Assembly (NCBI GenBank): GCA_029884455.1
Contig: JAOUHU010000020.1
Span: 1 to 46,486 of the forward strand
DNA from: Gammaproteobacteria bacterium
GTDB taxonomy: Bacteria; Pseudomonadota; Gammaproteobacteria; Steroidobacterales; Woeseiaceae
DNA: 46,486 nucleotides
Direction of reading: 5' to 3'
A model generated the notes under the pieces. That model had not been told where the DNA came from. It ran no database searches and was given only the letters and a program-made list of their open reading frames with translations. The position numbers were made by a program, and so were the translations under genes. Shown in pieces: positions 1 through 9,009 of the stretch. Every line of letters starts with the position of its first letter. Position 1 is the first letter of the stretch.

Positions 1-1
1 G

Positions 2-1177
2 GCTGCATTCGCCTGGTGGCTGGTCGACACGCTGCTGGGCGGTCGCAGCCTGACTGTCAATGCGCAGCGCATCGTCGTGTCCACCGCCACGGTCGGTATT
101 TTCGAGGACTTCGTGCCGCTGCGCGGTCGCCTGGTCCCCAGCAGCACCGTCTATCTCGACGCCATCGAAGGCGGCAGGGTCGAACGGGTGCTGGTCGAGG
201 ATGGCGCAGTGGTCGCGGCAGGCGAACCGATAGCGATCCTCTCCAATACCAACCTGCAGCTCGAAGTCCTGGGACGCGAAGCCGCCGTGACCGAACAGCT
301 CAACAACCTGCGCACGATCGAGTTACAGCTCGAGCAAAATCGCCTCTCACACAAGCGCAACCTGGTTGAAATCGACTACCAGATCGTGCGCCTGAACCGC
401 GCCATCGAACGCCAGCGTGATCTCGCGTCGCGCAGCCTGGTTTCAAAGTCGACCATTGATGAACTCGACGACGAATTGACCTATTACCAGAATCGTCGCG
501 ATGTGACGCTCGAAAGCCAGCTGACCGACGCGCGCATGCAGACACAGCAATTGCAACAGCTGCGCGATGCCGGCGAGCAGCTGCAGGCAGGACTGGTTTT
601 CGCACGTGAGAATCTCGACGGCCTGAATGTGCGCGCGCCGGTCGCTGGAAAACTTTCCGGCCTCAATATCGAAGTCGGCCAGTCGATCGCGCCGGGCGGG
701 CGTCTCGGCCAGATCGATGATCCGGAGGGCTACAAGCTCAACGTCAGTATCGATGAGTACTATCTTGGCCGCGTCGACATCGGCCAGCTGGCTGTTGCGC
801 AACACAACGGGCGCGACCTCGACCTGGCCATATCCAAGATCTATCCGCAGGTCAATAACGGCCAGTTCCAGGTTGACATGAGCTTTGCCGACGCGCCTGT
901 CGGGCTGCGCCGCGGTCAGACGTTACAGCTGCGGCTGACACTCGGTGACAACTCGGATGCAGTACTGATTCCTAACGGTTCGTTCTACCAGGAGACCGGC
1001 GGTAACTGGGTATTCGTTGTCTCGGCGGAGGGCACCGAGGCCGTGAAGCGCAGCGTGCGCCTCGGCCGGCGTAACACGGACTTTATTGAAGTGCTCGATG
1101 GCATCGAGCCGGGCGAAAAAGTAGTGACCTCGCCTTACACCAGCTACGCCGGCCTGGACCGGCTCAGCATTAACTAG
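2..1177 (+). CDS. Periplasmic adaptor (HlyD/MacA-type), 5' end missing
   Basis: Membrane-fusion subunit of a tripartite efflux or export system, linking an inner-membrane ABC permease to an outer-membrane channel. The frame is open from the first bases, so the start lies outside the window; 391 residues are visible. The visible part opens with the end of a membrane anchor, then a lipoyl-like half domain, a long alpha-helical coiled coil rich in Leu, Gln and Glu (visible residues about 90-200), the second lipoyl half (APVAGKLSGLNIEVGQ) and a beta-barrel/C-terminal domain. The ATPase gene begins 10 bp downstream, so this is the first visible gene of a MacAB-like operon. A GTG at 77 is an internal codon, not the start, because the frame and the hydrophobic stretch extend upstream of it. 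The cargo cannot be read from sequence. Confidence 0.88.
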   Translation, partial: AAFAWWLVDTLLGGRSLTVNAQRIVVSTATVGIFEDFVPLRGRLVPSSTVYLDAIEGGRVERVLVEDGAVVAAGEPIAILSNTNLQLEVLGREAAVTEQLNNLRTIELQLEQNRLSHKRNLVEIDYQIVRLNRAIERQRDLASRSLVSKSTIDELDDELTYYQNRRDVTLESQLTDARMQTQQLQQLRDAGEQLQAGLVFARENLDGLNVRAPVAGKLSGLNIEVGQSIAPGGRLGQIDDPEGYKLNVSIDEYYLGRVDIGQLAVAQHNGRDLDLAISKIYPQVNNGQFQVDMSFADAPVGLRRGQTLQLRLTLGDNSDAVLIPNGSFYQETGGNWVFVVSAEGTEAVKRSVRLGRRNTDFIEVLDGIEPGEKVVTSPYTSYAGLDRLSIN

Positions 1178-1187
1178 AGGAAGACCC

Positions 1188-1868
1188 ATGCTTAAGTTGC
1201 ACAACATGTACAAGGTATATCGCACCGACGAGGTCGAAACTGTCGCATTAAATGGCGTAAATCTCGAAATCGACCAGGGCGACTTCGTCGCCATCATGGG
1301 GCCATCAGGTTGCGGCAAGTCGACCCTGCTCAACATAGTCGGCCTGCTTGACGATCCGAGCGACGGCGACTATTTCTTTTTCGACGAGAACGTCGCGAAA
1401 TACAACGAGGCAAAGCGCAGTGCGATCCGCAAGAAGAATATCGGTTTCATCTTCCAGAGCTTCAATCTGATTGATGAGCTCAACGTCGCGGAAAACATCG
1501 AGCTCGCCCTGCTGTATCACAACATGCCGGCCGCGCAACGCAAGAAGCGCGTTGACAGCGTCATGGACCGCATGGGCATAGGGCATCGCGCGAAGCATAT
1601 GCCGGGCCAGCTGTCGGGCGGGCAGCAGCAGCGAGTTGCCGTGGCGCGGGCGGTGGTCGGCGACCAGCCACTGATTTTGGCCGATGAGCCTACCGGCAAC
1701 CTCGACTCGGTGCATGGACAGGAAGTTATGCAGCAGCTTCGATCTCTGAATGCGGAAGGCACAACCATTGTTATGGTGACCCATTCCTCGGCACATGCGG
1801 ACTACGCGCGCCGTACGGTGAACCTGTTCGACGGCCACGTTGTTACCGACAAGTTGCGCGCCGCCTAG
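1188..1868 (+). CDS. ABC transporter ATP-binding protein (MacB/LolD-type)
   Basis: Cytoplasmic ATPase that drives the adjoining FtsX-type permease. At 226 aa it has the usual length of LolD/MacB nucleotide-binding domains. Walker A is GPSGCGKST at residues 38-46, the ABC signature LSGGQQQR lies near residue 143, and Walker B with its catalytic Glu is LILADEPT near residue 164; the H-loop His is in MVTHSSAH. The gene has a purine-rich ribosome site (gaggaag) just before ATG 1188, starts 10 bp after the adaptor gene, and is followed 30 bp later by the permease. Together these suggest a MacAB-like mechanotransmission exporter; the substrate (peptide, lipid, toxin or siderophore) is unknown. Confidence 0.93.
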   Translation: MLKLHNMYKVYRTDEVETVALNGVNLEIDQGDFVAIMGPSGCGKSTLLNIVGLLDDPSDGDYFFFDENVAKYNEAKRSAIRKKNIGFIFQSFNLIDELNVAENIELALLYHNMPAAQRKKRVDSVMDRMGIGHRAKHMPGQLSGGQQQRVAVARAVVGDQPLILADEPTGNLDSVHGQEVMQQLRSLNAEGTTIVMVTHSSAHADYARRTVNLFDGHVVTDKLRAA

Positions 1869-1898
1869 GCGCCATAACGGACCACAAGGCAGAAAAAT

Positions 1899-4328
1899 AT
1901 GCTCTGGAATTACATCAAGATCGCGCTGCGCAATGTACGCAAGAACAAGATGTTTGCGATCATCAACATCATCGGCTTGTCGATTGGCCTGACGATCTAC
2001 ATCTTCGGCAACATGCTGGTGAGCTATGAGCGCACCCACGACGCTTTCTTCGCGAACAGCGACCGCACCTATACCCTCGGATCGGTCGCCTCAAAAAACC
2101 TCGACCTCGGAATCGACACGCTGAATTCAGTGCATGCGGCGATCGGACCGATTTTAAAGGCCGAGCTGCCGGATCTCGAGGCGGTCGCGCGGACGATATC
2201 TGATGAGTACCTGGTAGCGTCGCAAGCGGAAAGCTTTTACCAGGGCATCGTATTCGCCGATCCGGAGTTCCTGAGCATCTTCGACCTGCACTTTATCCAC
2301 GGTGATAACAGGGCTCTCGGCGATCCTTCGGGAATCGTGTTTTCGGCAACCGCAGCACAAAAGTACTTCGGCAGCACCGACGTGGTCGGACGCACCGTGA
2401 CCCTCGACAATGAATTTGATTTCCGGGTTGCCGCCGTTTTCGACGATCTGCCGAGGAACTCGCATTTCACTTCGTTGCCCGTCCTGCCGGTGCCGTTCGA
2501 GGCGCTCGCACCAATGGCCGCGTACGCCAGCATGAACGACTGGGATATTGCAGGCGACTACAACAACCTGTCGCTGGGCAACATGACCTATGTGTTGTTG
2601 CCGGCCGCACTCGACGCGGACTGGCTGCAGGCCCAGCTGGACAGCGTCTACGAGCGCCTGGTACCCGATTCAGCCAAGGAAGTGGTGACGTCGATATTCG
2701 CGAGCCCGCTGACGCACGCGAACCTCGCGATCTGGGACACGCTGGGAATGCCGATTGTGCTGGTGGTGCAGCTGTTGAGCTTCCTGGTGCTGGTGGTTGC
2801 CTGCGTCAATTACACCAATCTCGCGACTGCACAAACGCTGGGCCGAAGCCGTGAAGTCGGTATGCGCAAGACCATGGGTGCCCGGCAGGGTCAACTGCTA
2901 GCCCAGTTCCTGGTGGAAAGCGTGCTGATTGCCGGCATCGCGATGGTGGTCGCGATCGCGGCGCTCGAGGTCATCATCCCGTTGTTTAACAATATGGCGA
3001 ACAAGGTCATGACGCTCGACTACCTGCGTACCCTGCCGTGGCTCGTGGCCACTACATTGCTGGTCGGGCTTTGTGCCGGGCTGTATCCGGCCTGGCTGAT
3101 TACGCGTGCGAGCCCGATTGATGCACTGCGCGACCTGGCGCGCAAGGGCAAAAAGGGCACGCACGTGCGCGCCGTCATGATTGGCGTGCAGTTCGCAATA
3201 TCGGCGTTCATGTTGTCGCTGGTTGCCATTGTCTATGTTCAAAACGAAAAGGTGCAGGAATCCAGCTACATCTTCCCGCGCGCGGAAATTTATAACCTGA
3301 ATCGGCTCGGGGTCGAAACGATCCAGGACCGGCTCGAAACATTGCGTATCGAGCTTGAAGCTCTGCCCGGCATTGACAGCGTGAGCTGGTCGTCGCAGGT
3401 GCCGTACGAACAGAGTAATTCTCAGGACAAGGTCTCGGCAAAACCGGCTGACGAGGCGGGTGCATTCAATATGCACCTGATGCGCATGTCGCCGGAATTC
3501 CTTGAGACTTACGACATTCCGTTGCTGGCAGGGCGGAACCTGAGCCGCGACATCGCGAATGACGAATATGACTGGGAAACGTCCGAGGTCGTGAATGTGC
3601 TGGTCAACGTGCTGGCGCTCGAGCGGCTCGGGATCGCGTCACCGCAGGACGCCATCAATCAGCGCTTCTACGATCTTGATGAGGAGAACACGGTTCGTGA
3701 ATTTGTGATCGTTGGCGTCGTGCCGACGCAGAACATCACAGGCCTGTTCAATTCCGAGAAGCCATGGATGTTTCGATACCAGCCTGATGCCTTCAGGCTT
3801 GGTTCGATTCGCATCACGGGCGGCAACATGCTGGGCGTTATCGACGAGGTCGAGAAAGTCTGGGACCGCGTTATTCCCGAGTACCCGATGCAGGGCCGGT
3901 TTCTCGACGACGTGTTCAACGAGGTCTACAACATTCTCAAGTACATGAACCTGGCGCTGGCGGGGTTTGCGATGATTGCACTGGCACTGGCGCTGATCGG
4001 TCTGTTCGGACTGGCCGCATTCATGGCGGCGCAACGCACGAAGGAAATCGGCGTGCGCAAGGTACTGGGGGCAAGTTCGTCGCAAATCGCGCGGCTGCTG
4101 GTCTGGCAGTTTTCGAAGCCGGTGGCCTGGGCGCTGGCGATCGCCTTGCCGGCCGCCTTCTTCGGTTCGAACGTCTATCTCAATTTTTTCGCGGAACGCA
4201 TCGAGTCGACGCTGCCGATTCTGCTGCTGTCAGGCCTGGTCGCGGTGTTGCTGGCCGGCAGCACAGTGGCCGGGCATGCGGTGCGAATCGCGCGCTCAAA
4301 TCCCGTGCTGGCATTGCGCTATGAATGA
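1899..4328 (+). CDS. FtsX/MacB-like ABC permease, duplicated-domain type
   Basis: Inner-membrane permease of 809 aa, about twice the length of a single FtsX subunit. Layout: one N-terminal membrane helix (residues about 19-41), a large periplasmic MacB-like domain, a cluster of three helices (about 285-405), a further helix (about 430-450), a second periplasmic domain, and three C-terminal helices (about 685-800). Each helix cluster carries an FtsX hallmark, REVGMRKTMGA in the first and KEIGVRKVLGAS in the second. This double-module form is common among two-FtsX-domain permeases paired with a separate ATPase and HlyD adaptor, as here. Its last 33 bp overlap the convergent nucleotidase gene. 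Cargo unknown. Confidence 0.9.
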   Translation: MLWNYIKIALRNVRKNKMFAIINIIGLSIGLTIYIFGNMLVSYERTHDAFFANSDRTYTLGSVASKNLDLGIDTLNSVHAAIGPILKAELPDLEAVARTISDEYLVASQAESFYQGIVFADPEFLSIFDLHFIHGDNRALGDPSGIVFSATAAQKYFGSTDVVGRTVTLDNEFDFRVAAVFDDLPRNSHFTSLPVLPVPFEALAPMAAYASMNDWDIAGDYNNLSLGNMTYVLLPAALDADWLQAQLDSVYERLVPDSAKEVVTSIFASPLTHANLAIWDTLGMPIVLVVQLLSFLVLVVACVNYTNLATAQTLGRSREVGMRKTMGARQGQLLAQFLVESVLIAGIAMVVAIAALEVIIPLFNNMANKVMTLDYLRTLPWLVATTLLVGLCAGLYPAWLITRASPIDALRDLARKGKKGTHVRAVMIGVQFAISAFMLSLVAIVYVQNEKVQESSYIFPRAEIYNLNRLGVETIQDRLETLRIELEALPGIDSVSWSSQVPYEQSNSQDKVSAKPADEAGAFNMHLMRMSPEFLETYDIPLLAGRNLSRDIANDEYDWETSEVVNVLVNVLALERLGIASPQDAINQRFYDLDEENTVREFVIVGVVPTQNITGLFNSEKPWMFRYQPDAFRLGSIRITGGNMLGVIDEVEKVWDRVIPEYPMQGRFLDDVFNEVYNILKYMNLALAGFAMIALALALIGLFGLAAFMAAQRTKEIGVRKVLGASSSQIARLLVWQFSKPVAWALAIALPAAFFGSNVYLNFFAERIESTLPILLLSGLVAVLLAGSTVAGHAVRIARSNPVLALRYE

Positions 4329-6032
4329 ATCCGTAAAATTCCAGCGCGGCTCGGCCTCGGTGCTGAAATCCGCGGCGCTGAGGCTGCCGCCGCGCTTTCT
4401 GAACCACTCGACCAGCAGGTCGCGCGTCAGTCGCGGGTCGTCGGCATACTGAAAGCCGCCCGGCGGCATTGCCGGCGTCAGCACTCCGTCGCCAAGCGTC
4501 ACCAGGAAGTCATTGGACACGATGCGAACCGGGTCGTCGTCCGCAATTGTGTGGCCATTGTTCAGCACCATCTCGACCTGGGGCGTGCCGTTCGCGCAGC
4601 CGATGAACACGCGCATGCCGGCGAAACCGGCGCGCCTGCCTTGCTTCATCGCCTCAGTGGCAATGAGACGCCGCAGGCCGGCTCCGCTGACCTCGACGAT
4701 CGCGACGCGATTATCGAAGGGAGAAATTTCATACACCTTGCCATAGGTCAGTTCGCCGGCCGGCAGGATGGCGCGAATGCCACCGGACACATTGTGTATG
4801 GCGACGTCCGCATCGACGCCCGCGAGTACCGCATCGGTAAAGAGGTTGGCGAGCGGTGATTCCGGGTTGCCTTCGAGGTCGATCGCGCTCGTCAGGGTCA
4901 CGCCCAGCGGTTCGGCCTTGATCGCTGCCGCATGTGCTGCTGCGCTGGCAACAATCGCCTCGACCGATGCCATTGGTTCTACGGGCCGGCCCTCGTAGCT
5001 TGCCGGCCGCACCAGGGCAGGGTCGGTCTCCAGCCAGGCGCACTCGCCGCTGGCCCGGCCGATGGCGGGGCAGTTGACCTGCGGCGGAAACACCTTGCGC
5101 TCGATCACCCGGCCGCTGTCTTGATCGATGCTGAAATCCACCCGATCGAATGCGTAGGTGTTCGAGAAACTCGAGGTAACTGCAATGCCGTTGATGATGT
5201 GCGCCATGCCGCGGTGTACGTGCCCGGCGACGATGTGGTCAACCAGGCCCGCAGGCAGTGCATTCGCGACCTGCACGATTTCGCCGCCGGGATCACAGGA
5301 CGACAGGTCCTGCGGGTCGCCGAATTCCGTGCAGCGGCTGCCGGCGTGCGCGGTCACTATGACGATATCGGCACCTTGCTCGCGCAGGCTGGTCGCTTCC
5401 CGCACTATTGCGTCGGCGAGCGGCGCAATCTCGAGCCCGACGGTGTTGGCTGCAATTGTGACCTTGAAGGCATCGGCGGTGACCAGCCCAATGATGCCGA
5501 CCTTGATGCCGGCAGCTTCGACCATGACTGATGGCGATACATTGTCCCAGTCAATAAGTTCGCCGGTCTCGCGGTAAACGATATTGGCGCTGAGTACCGG
5601 AAATGTCGCCTCCCGGATGCGTTGTCGCAATGCACCGCGCGGATCGTCCGAGCTGCCAGTCGGGATCGCCGCTGCGCCGACAGGGCCGAAATCGAACTCG
5701 TGATTACCAATCGTGGCAGCGGTATAGCCGAGTGCATTGTATATATCGACCACTGTTCTGCCTTCGACGAGATTGGATTCGAGGCTGCCCTGCCACATGT
5801 CGCCGGCATCGATGAGCAGCACGGCACCGCCATCCGCCGCACGGGCCGCGCGTACCGCAGCGACGTAGCCGGAGAATGCGGCGAGACCGCCATTCATCTC
5901 CTTGGGCAGCAGCGTGCCATGCACATCATTGGTGCCTATGATGGTGAGCGTCACGAGACGGCGTTGGGATGCGTTATCCTGCACCGCGCAGGCGGCAAGC
6001 AGGAGCAGCAGTATCGAAGTCAGTAATCGCAC
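4296..6032 (-). CDS. Lipoprotein 5'-nucleotidase / cyclic phosphodiesterase, UshA-like
   Basis: Secreted metallophosphoesterase expected to hydrolyse extracellular nucleotides or related phosphoesters for phosphate and nucleoside salvage. The 578-aa product starts with a lipoprotein signal (lipobox LAAC, Cys15) and then shows the calcineurin-like dimetal motifs in order: DVH (D36, H38), DAGDMWQGS, GNHEFD, HAGSRC and AGHVHRG. The C-terminal half is the 5'-nucleotidase substrate domain (NVSGGIRA, YEISPFDNRV). The start is GTG at 6032; an in-frame stop lies 9 bp further upstream, so the start is well bounded although no clear ribosome site is seen. It is divergent from the dmdA-like gene and overlaps the permease gene tail to tail by 33 bp. 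Exact substrate is not determined. Confidence 0.9.
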   Translation of the reverse strand: MRLLTSILLLLLAACAVQDNASQRRLVTLTIIGTNDVHGTLLPKEMNGGLAAFSGYVAAVRAARAADGGAVLLIDAGDMWQGSLESNLVEGRTVVDIYNALGYTAATIGNHEFDFGPVGAAAIPTGSSDDPRGALRQRIREATFPVLSANIVYRETGELIDWDNVSPSVMVEAAGIKVGIIGLVTADAFKVTIAANTVGLEIAPLADAIVREATSLREQGADIVIVTAHAGSRCTEFGDPQDLSSCDPGGEIVQVANALPAGLVDHIVAGHVHRGMAHIINGIAVTSSFSNTYAFDRVDFSIDQDSGRVIERKVFPPQVNCPAIGRASGECAWLETDPALVRPASYEGRPVEPMASVEAIVASAAAHAAAIKAEPLGVTLTSAIDLEGNPESPLANLFTDAVLAGVDADVAIHNVSGGIRAILPAGELTYGKVYEISPFDNRVAIVEVSGAGLRRLIATEAMKQGRRAGFAGMRVFIGCANGTPQVEMVLNNGHTIADDDPVRIVSNDFLVTLGDGVLTPAMPPGGFQYADDPRLTRDLLVEWFRKRGGSLSAADFSTEAEPRWNFTDSFIAQCQHGI

Positions 6033-6120
6033 TGGCGAAGTTTAGCCTGCGATGGACGCAAACCCGAAATTCTGTACACTGCGACCGTTTTTTGTCACAC
6101 GTCCTGGAGTATCACGCACC

Positions 6121-7308
6121 ATGTCAAGCACCGCTAAACTGCTGCAAATCTCGATCGGTCCACGGGTCCGCAAGTCGCCATTCTTTGCTGCGACGCTGCG
6201 TTACGGCGCCGAGGCGTTTACCGTGTACAACCATACCTACATGCCCACCTCATACGGCGATAACGTTCGTGATTACTGGAGCCTGGTTAATGACGTGACC
6301 CTGTGGGACGTCTCCTGCCAGCGCCAGGTCGAGATTGCGGGACCCGATGCATACCGGCTGGTCGAGTTCCTCTCGGCGCGGGACATGTCCGGCTGTGGCG
6401 TCGGCCAGTGCCAGTACATACTGCTGACTGACGAGGCGGGTGGCATTGTGAACGACGCAGTACTGTTGCGTATCGAGCAGAATCGCTACTGGATTTCTCC
6501 GGGCGATGGCGACGTGCTCTGGTGGGTAAAAGGCGTCGCGGTCAGCCGTGGTCTCGACGTCAGTGTGGTTGAGCCCGACGTATCGCCGCTGCAGCTGCAG
6601 GGGCCGAAGGCACCACACGTAGCGTATGCGCTGTTCGGCGACTGGGCGCTCGACCTCAAGTACTACCATTTGCGCGAAACCTCGCTGCATGACATACCGC
6701 TCGTGGTATCGCGCACCGGCTGGAGCGGTGAGCACTGCTATGAGATCTATTTGCGCGACAGCCAGTTCGGTGATCGGCTCTGGGAGCGCATCATGCAGGC
6801 GGGCAGGAAATACAACATCGCACCGACCTCGCCGAGCACCATACGCAGCATCGAGGGCGGCCTGTTGTCCTATCGTTCCGACATCACCACCGACGACAAC
6901 CCCTGGACCGTTGGCATGGGCCGGTTTGTGCACCTGGATCGGGATGCCGATTTCATCGGCCGCGAGGCGCTGCAAAAAATTCGTACCGAAGGTACGCCAC
7001 GCCGGCTGGTCGGCGTCGAAATCGATGGTGATGCATTAGACTTCAACGACGCACTCTGGGCAGTGCAACATAAGGGCGTAAAAGTCGGCCACGTCAGCCG
7101 TTGCTGTTTCTCACCGCGCCTGAAAAAGAATATCGGCTGGGCGAACCTGCCGGTCGAGCTGACCGAAATCGGCACGCAGTTTGCACTGCTTACGCCGGCC
7201 GGCGAGCGTGGTTTGAAAGTCTGCGAGGCGCCCTGGTTCAAGTCGTTTGTCGCGATTCCGGAAGCGCTGAAAGCGGAAATTCGCAGCGGCAACAAGGCAG
7301 CGAATTAG
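6121..7308 (+). CDS. DmdA-like / GcvT-family tetrahydrofolate-dependent demethylase
   Basis: Folate-dependent methyltransferase of the aminomethyltransferase (GcvT) fold, 395 aa. Several blocks match what I recall of dimethylsulfoniopropionate demethylase DmdA: TVYNH near the N terminus, WDVSCQRQV, DGD in the glycine-rich turn, EPDVSPLQLQGPKA and EGGLLSYRSD. DmdA moves a methyl group from DMSP to tetrahydrofolate, giving methylmercaptopropionate. Start chosen at ATG 6121 because the family begins with a short stretch like MSSTAKLL; an in-frame ATG at 6052 would add 23 residues without family likeness. Two decayed paralogue fragments lie 1.2 and 2.2 kb downstream. GcvT-like paralogues with other methyl donors (glycine betaine, sarcosine) are hard to separate from DmdA by eye, so no symbol is given. 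Confidence 0.75.
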   Translation: MSSTAKLLQISIGPRVRKSPFFAATLRYGAEAFTVYNHTYMPTSYGDNVRDYWSLVNDVTLWDVSCQRQVEIAGPDAYRLVEFLSARDMSGCGVGQCQYILLTDEAGGIVNDAVLLRIEQNRYWISPGDGDVLWWVKGVAVSRGLDVSVVEPDVSPLQLQGPKAPHVAYALFGDWALDLKYYHLRETSLHDIPLVVSRTGWSGEHCYEIYLRDSQFGDRLWERIMQAGRKYNIAPTSPSTIRSIEGGLLSYRSDITTDDNPWTVGMGRFVHLDRDADFIGREALQKIRTEGTPRRLVGVEIDGDALDFNDALWAVQHKGVKVGHVSRCCFSPRLKKNIGWANLPVELTEIGTQFALLTPAGERGLKVCEAPWFKSFVAIPEALKAEIRSGNKAAN

Positions 7309-7334
7309 CGCCTGTTCACGCGTTGTATTGACCA

Positions 7335-7931
7335 TTAAATCGAGTACGTATCTTCGGCAGTGGCTGTCTTGAGGCCGAGCAAGCGTTGGTGTACGGGCTC
7401 GCCGAAATCCGTAATCAGGAGTACGCCATTTAATCGTTGTTCGTCGGAAAGGTCTCTCAGCCTCTGATCGGCATCGTGAAGAATCTTGGCCAACTCTGGG
7501 TCGTCATTATCAATCGCTCCGGCAATCGAAAGCTGCAAATCACGATGAAATTCGAAATATGCCTGCAGACCGCGCACGCCGTCGAAAAACTGCGCAAACC
7601 TGACGCGTTCATCGATGTCGTGACATGCCTCCATGAATTGTGATTGAACCGCGGTCCATACCGCGATTTCCAGATTGGTATGCACTAATTCGACCGGTTT
7701 CTTCTTATCGATGCGACGTCGCAAGCGGCTGGCTTCGCTCGTATTCTTGACGACGCTTCCCAAAATCGTGTGCCTGGCCCGGTCGAATTGTTGCGCTCGT
7801 TCTTGTTCGCGTCGTGATTCAAGCCGCGCTTCTCGTTTGCGGTCGACAACTAATGCAAACCATACGCCCACAAACACGCCGACAATTCCCGCCACCGTAT
7901 TAACAACGAATTCGGTCAGCCAGGCACTCAC
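7335..7931 (-). CDS. Hypothetical membrane-anchored coiled-coil protein
   Basis: Unrecognised 198-aa protein. It has one hydrophobic helix near the N terminus (about residues 8-29, rich in Val, Gly and Phe), then a strongly charged Arg/Glu/Gln helix (about 30-65, RKREARLESRREQERAQQ) likely to form a coiled coil, and a mostly helical soluble domain. Predicted topology is one inner-membrane anchor with a cytoplasmic body. The start is GTG 7931, with no good ribosome site visible. It follows the DUF4242 gene by 29 bp on the same strand and could be co-transcribed with it. No catalytic motif is visible and no function is proposed. Confidence 0.65.
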   Translation of the reverse strand: MSAWLTEFVVNTVAGIVGVFVGVWFALVVDRKREARLESRREQERAQQFDRARHTILGSVVKNTSEASRLRRRIDKKKPVELVHTNLEIAVWTAVQSQFMEACHDIDERVRFAQFFDGVRGLQAYFEFHRDLQLSIAGAIDNDDPELAKILHDADQRLRDLSDEQRLNGVLLITDFGEPVHQRLLGLKTATAEDTYSI

Positions 7932-7960
7932 AAGCGTCTGCGCCGCTACGCCAACGCTAA

Positions 7961-8242
7961 TCAGGAGACTGAAAAGGCAATCGTGGGATCGATGACTGCG
8001 GCGACTTCGGTGATCGAATTGGCGGGAATTCCGGTCAGGCGGCTATGTTCGCGAATCAATTCTTCGTCTGAAGCCAGGTAAATGCAGTAGATCTTGTCGC
8101 CGGAAACATAGCTTTCCACCCACTGGATCTCGACGCCAAGGCTGGCCAATACGCCAAGCGATTTTTTTGCGACAACCCGCAAATCCGAAATACTCATATT
8201 CGCTACACCTGGGATGTGGCGTTCGATCAAAAACTTGCGCAT
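7961..8242 (-). CDS. DUF4242 family small protein
   Basis: A 93-aa protein matching the DUF4242 pattern as I recall it: an N-terminal IERHIPG, a central WVESYVSGDKIYCIYLASDEELIREHSR block, and a C-terminal ITEVAAVIDP. Some family members are annotated as nickel-binding; here the candidate ligands would be the conserved His, Glu and Cys residues of the central block, but metal binding is not shown by sequence alone. It has no signal peptide or membrane segment, so it is probably cytoplasmic. ATG 8242 is preceded by a ggag ribosome site. The next gene downstream is the coiled-coil membrane protein 29 bp away. Confidence 0.8.
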   Translation of the reverse strand: MRKFLIERHIPGVANMSISDLRVVAKKSLGVLASLGVEIQWVESYVSGDKIYCIYLASDEELIREHSRLTGIPANSITEVAAVIDPTIAFSVS

Positions 8243-8518
8243 TTGCGTCTCCGTTGATTCAGGTCGCGACTGGCTGAGTTAACGGCCAGATTATTTTCAA
8301 GTCGGTCAAGTCTAGGGGATTTTTCGGGCCGGGCAAGCAAATCGTGACGAGCCGGCTGATGTTTGGTCGCCGACCGTCTCATATTGGACCGTAACGGCGT
8401 GTGCGGCAGTACTGGCAATGCCCACCGCCTGACCGAACAGTTTCAGGAACGCTTGGAGCCAACCACTACTAACCTGACTGACGCGACGTTACTGCCGGGC
8501 GCCACCAGGGCAGTACTC
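8243..8518. other. Intergenic stretch, no intact gene
   Basis: Together with the following relic, this separates the divergent DUF4242 and DoxX genes by 367 bp. No convincing coding frame, RNA or repeat is seen. The last 40 or so bases (from about 8480) may be a strongly decayed extension of the dmdA-like relic: in one frame they read LLPGATRA where the intact gene reads LLTPAGERG, and a 2-base deletion separates this from the clear homology beginning at 8526. Confidence 0.5.
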
Positions 8519-8579
8519 GATGCCGTGGTTGAAGTCGTTTGCTACAATCCCGCAGGAACTGAATGCGGAAACTCGGTAC
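8519..8579 (+). pseudogene. Relic of the 3' end of a dmdA-like gene
   Basis: Bases 8526-8575 align without gaps to bases 7234-7283, the last part of the intact dmdA-like gene, with 38 of 50 identical by hand count. The translation WLKSFATIPQELNAETR matches WFKSFVAIPEALKAEIR of the intact protein at 10 of 17 positions. No upstream body of the gene is present. The relic frame happens to run without a stop into the doxX frame, so a start at ATG 8520 could wrongly add 30 residues to DoxX. I read this as the remainder of a deleted paralogue. Confidence 0.75.
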
Positions 8580-8609
8580 ACGCCAGAAATCCAAAAGGGG
8601 CAGACAAAA

Positions 8610-8978
8610 ATGCTTACGTTCCTGAAGAGCTACGAGAATCAAACATATGCACTGATGCGCATTACCACCGGGTTCATGTTTCTCTGCCACGGTGCAGTGA
8701 AATTCATGAACATGGAGGAGGCCGCAAGGCCATGGCACATACAGTGGATCGCAGCGCCCGTCGAACTGATCGGCGGAGCACTGGTGATGCTCGGATTATT
8801 CACGTCTCCGGTTGCATTCCTGTGTGCGGGTATGGGCGCTGCAGCTTACTGGGTCGGCCATTTTCCGCGAGGCAACCTGCCCATCCTGAATAGTGGTGAT
8901 GCGGCTGCACTCTACGCATTCGTGTTTCTTTACATTTCCGCGAAGGGCACCGGAATCTGGGGTCTGGGGAAGTCCTAG
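8610..8978 (+). CDS. DoxX family membrane protein
   Basis: Small integral membrane protein of 122 aa with four predicted helices and the DoxX hallmarks: LMRITTGFMFLCHGAVKF in helix 1, then PVELIGGALVMLGLFTSPVAF and a Trp/His-containing loop. DoxX-like proteins are linked to quinone or thiol redox and respiratory-chain association in various bacteria, but this family is broad and no specific role can be assigned. ATG 8610 is chosen because it has a good ribosome site (aaaagggg) and matches the usual family N terminus; the in-frame ATG at 8520 belongs to the dmdA-like relic. It converges with the RcnB/CigR-like gene, leaving 31 bp between the stops. Confidence 0.85.
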   Translation: MLTFLKSYENQTYALMRITTGFMFLCHGAVKFMNMEEAARPWHIQWIAAPVELIGGALVMLGLFTSPVAFLCAGMGAAAYWVGHFPRGNLPILNSGDAAALYAFVFLYISAKGTGIWGLGKS

Positions 8979-9009
8979 CAGCAGCGGGCATGGCGAAACG
9001 GGCAGCGCG

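Noticed and set aside
8520-8609. Extended N terminus of DoxX
   Set aside because: The extra residues match the C terminus of the dmdA-like protein and the good ribosome site is before 8610.
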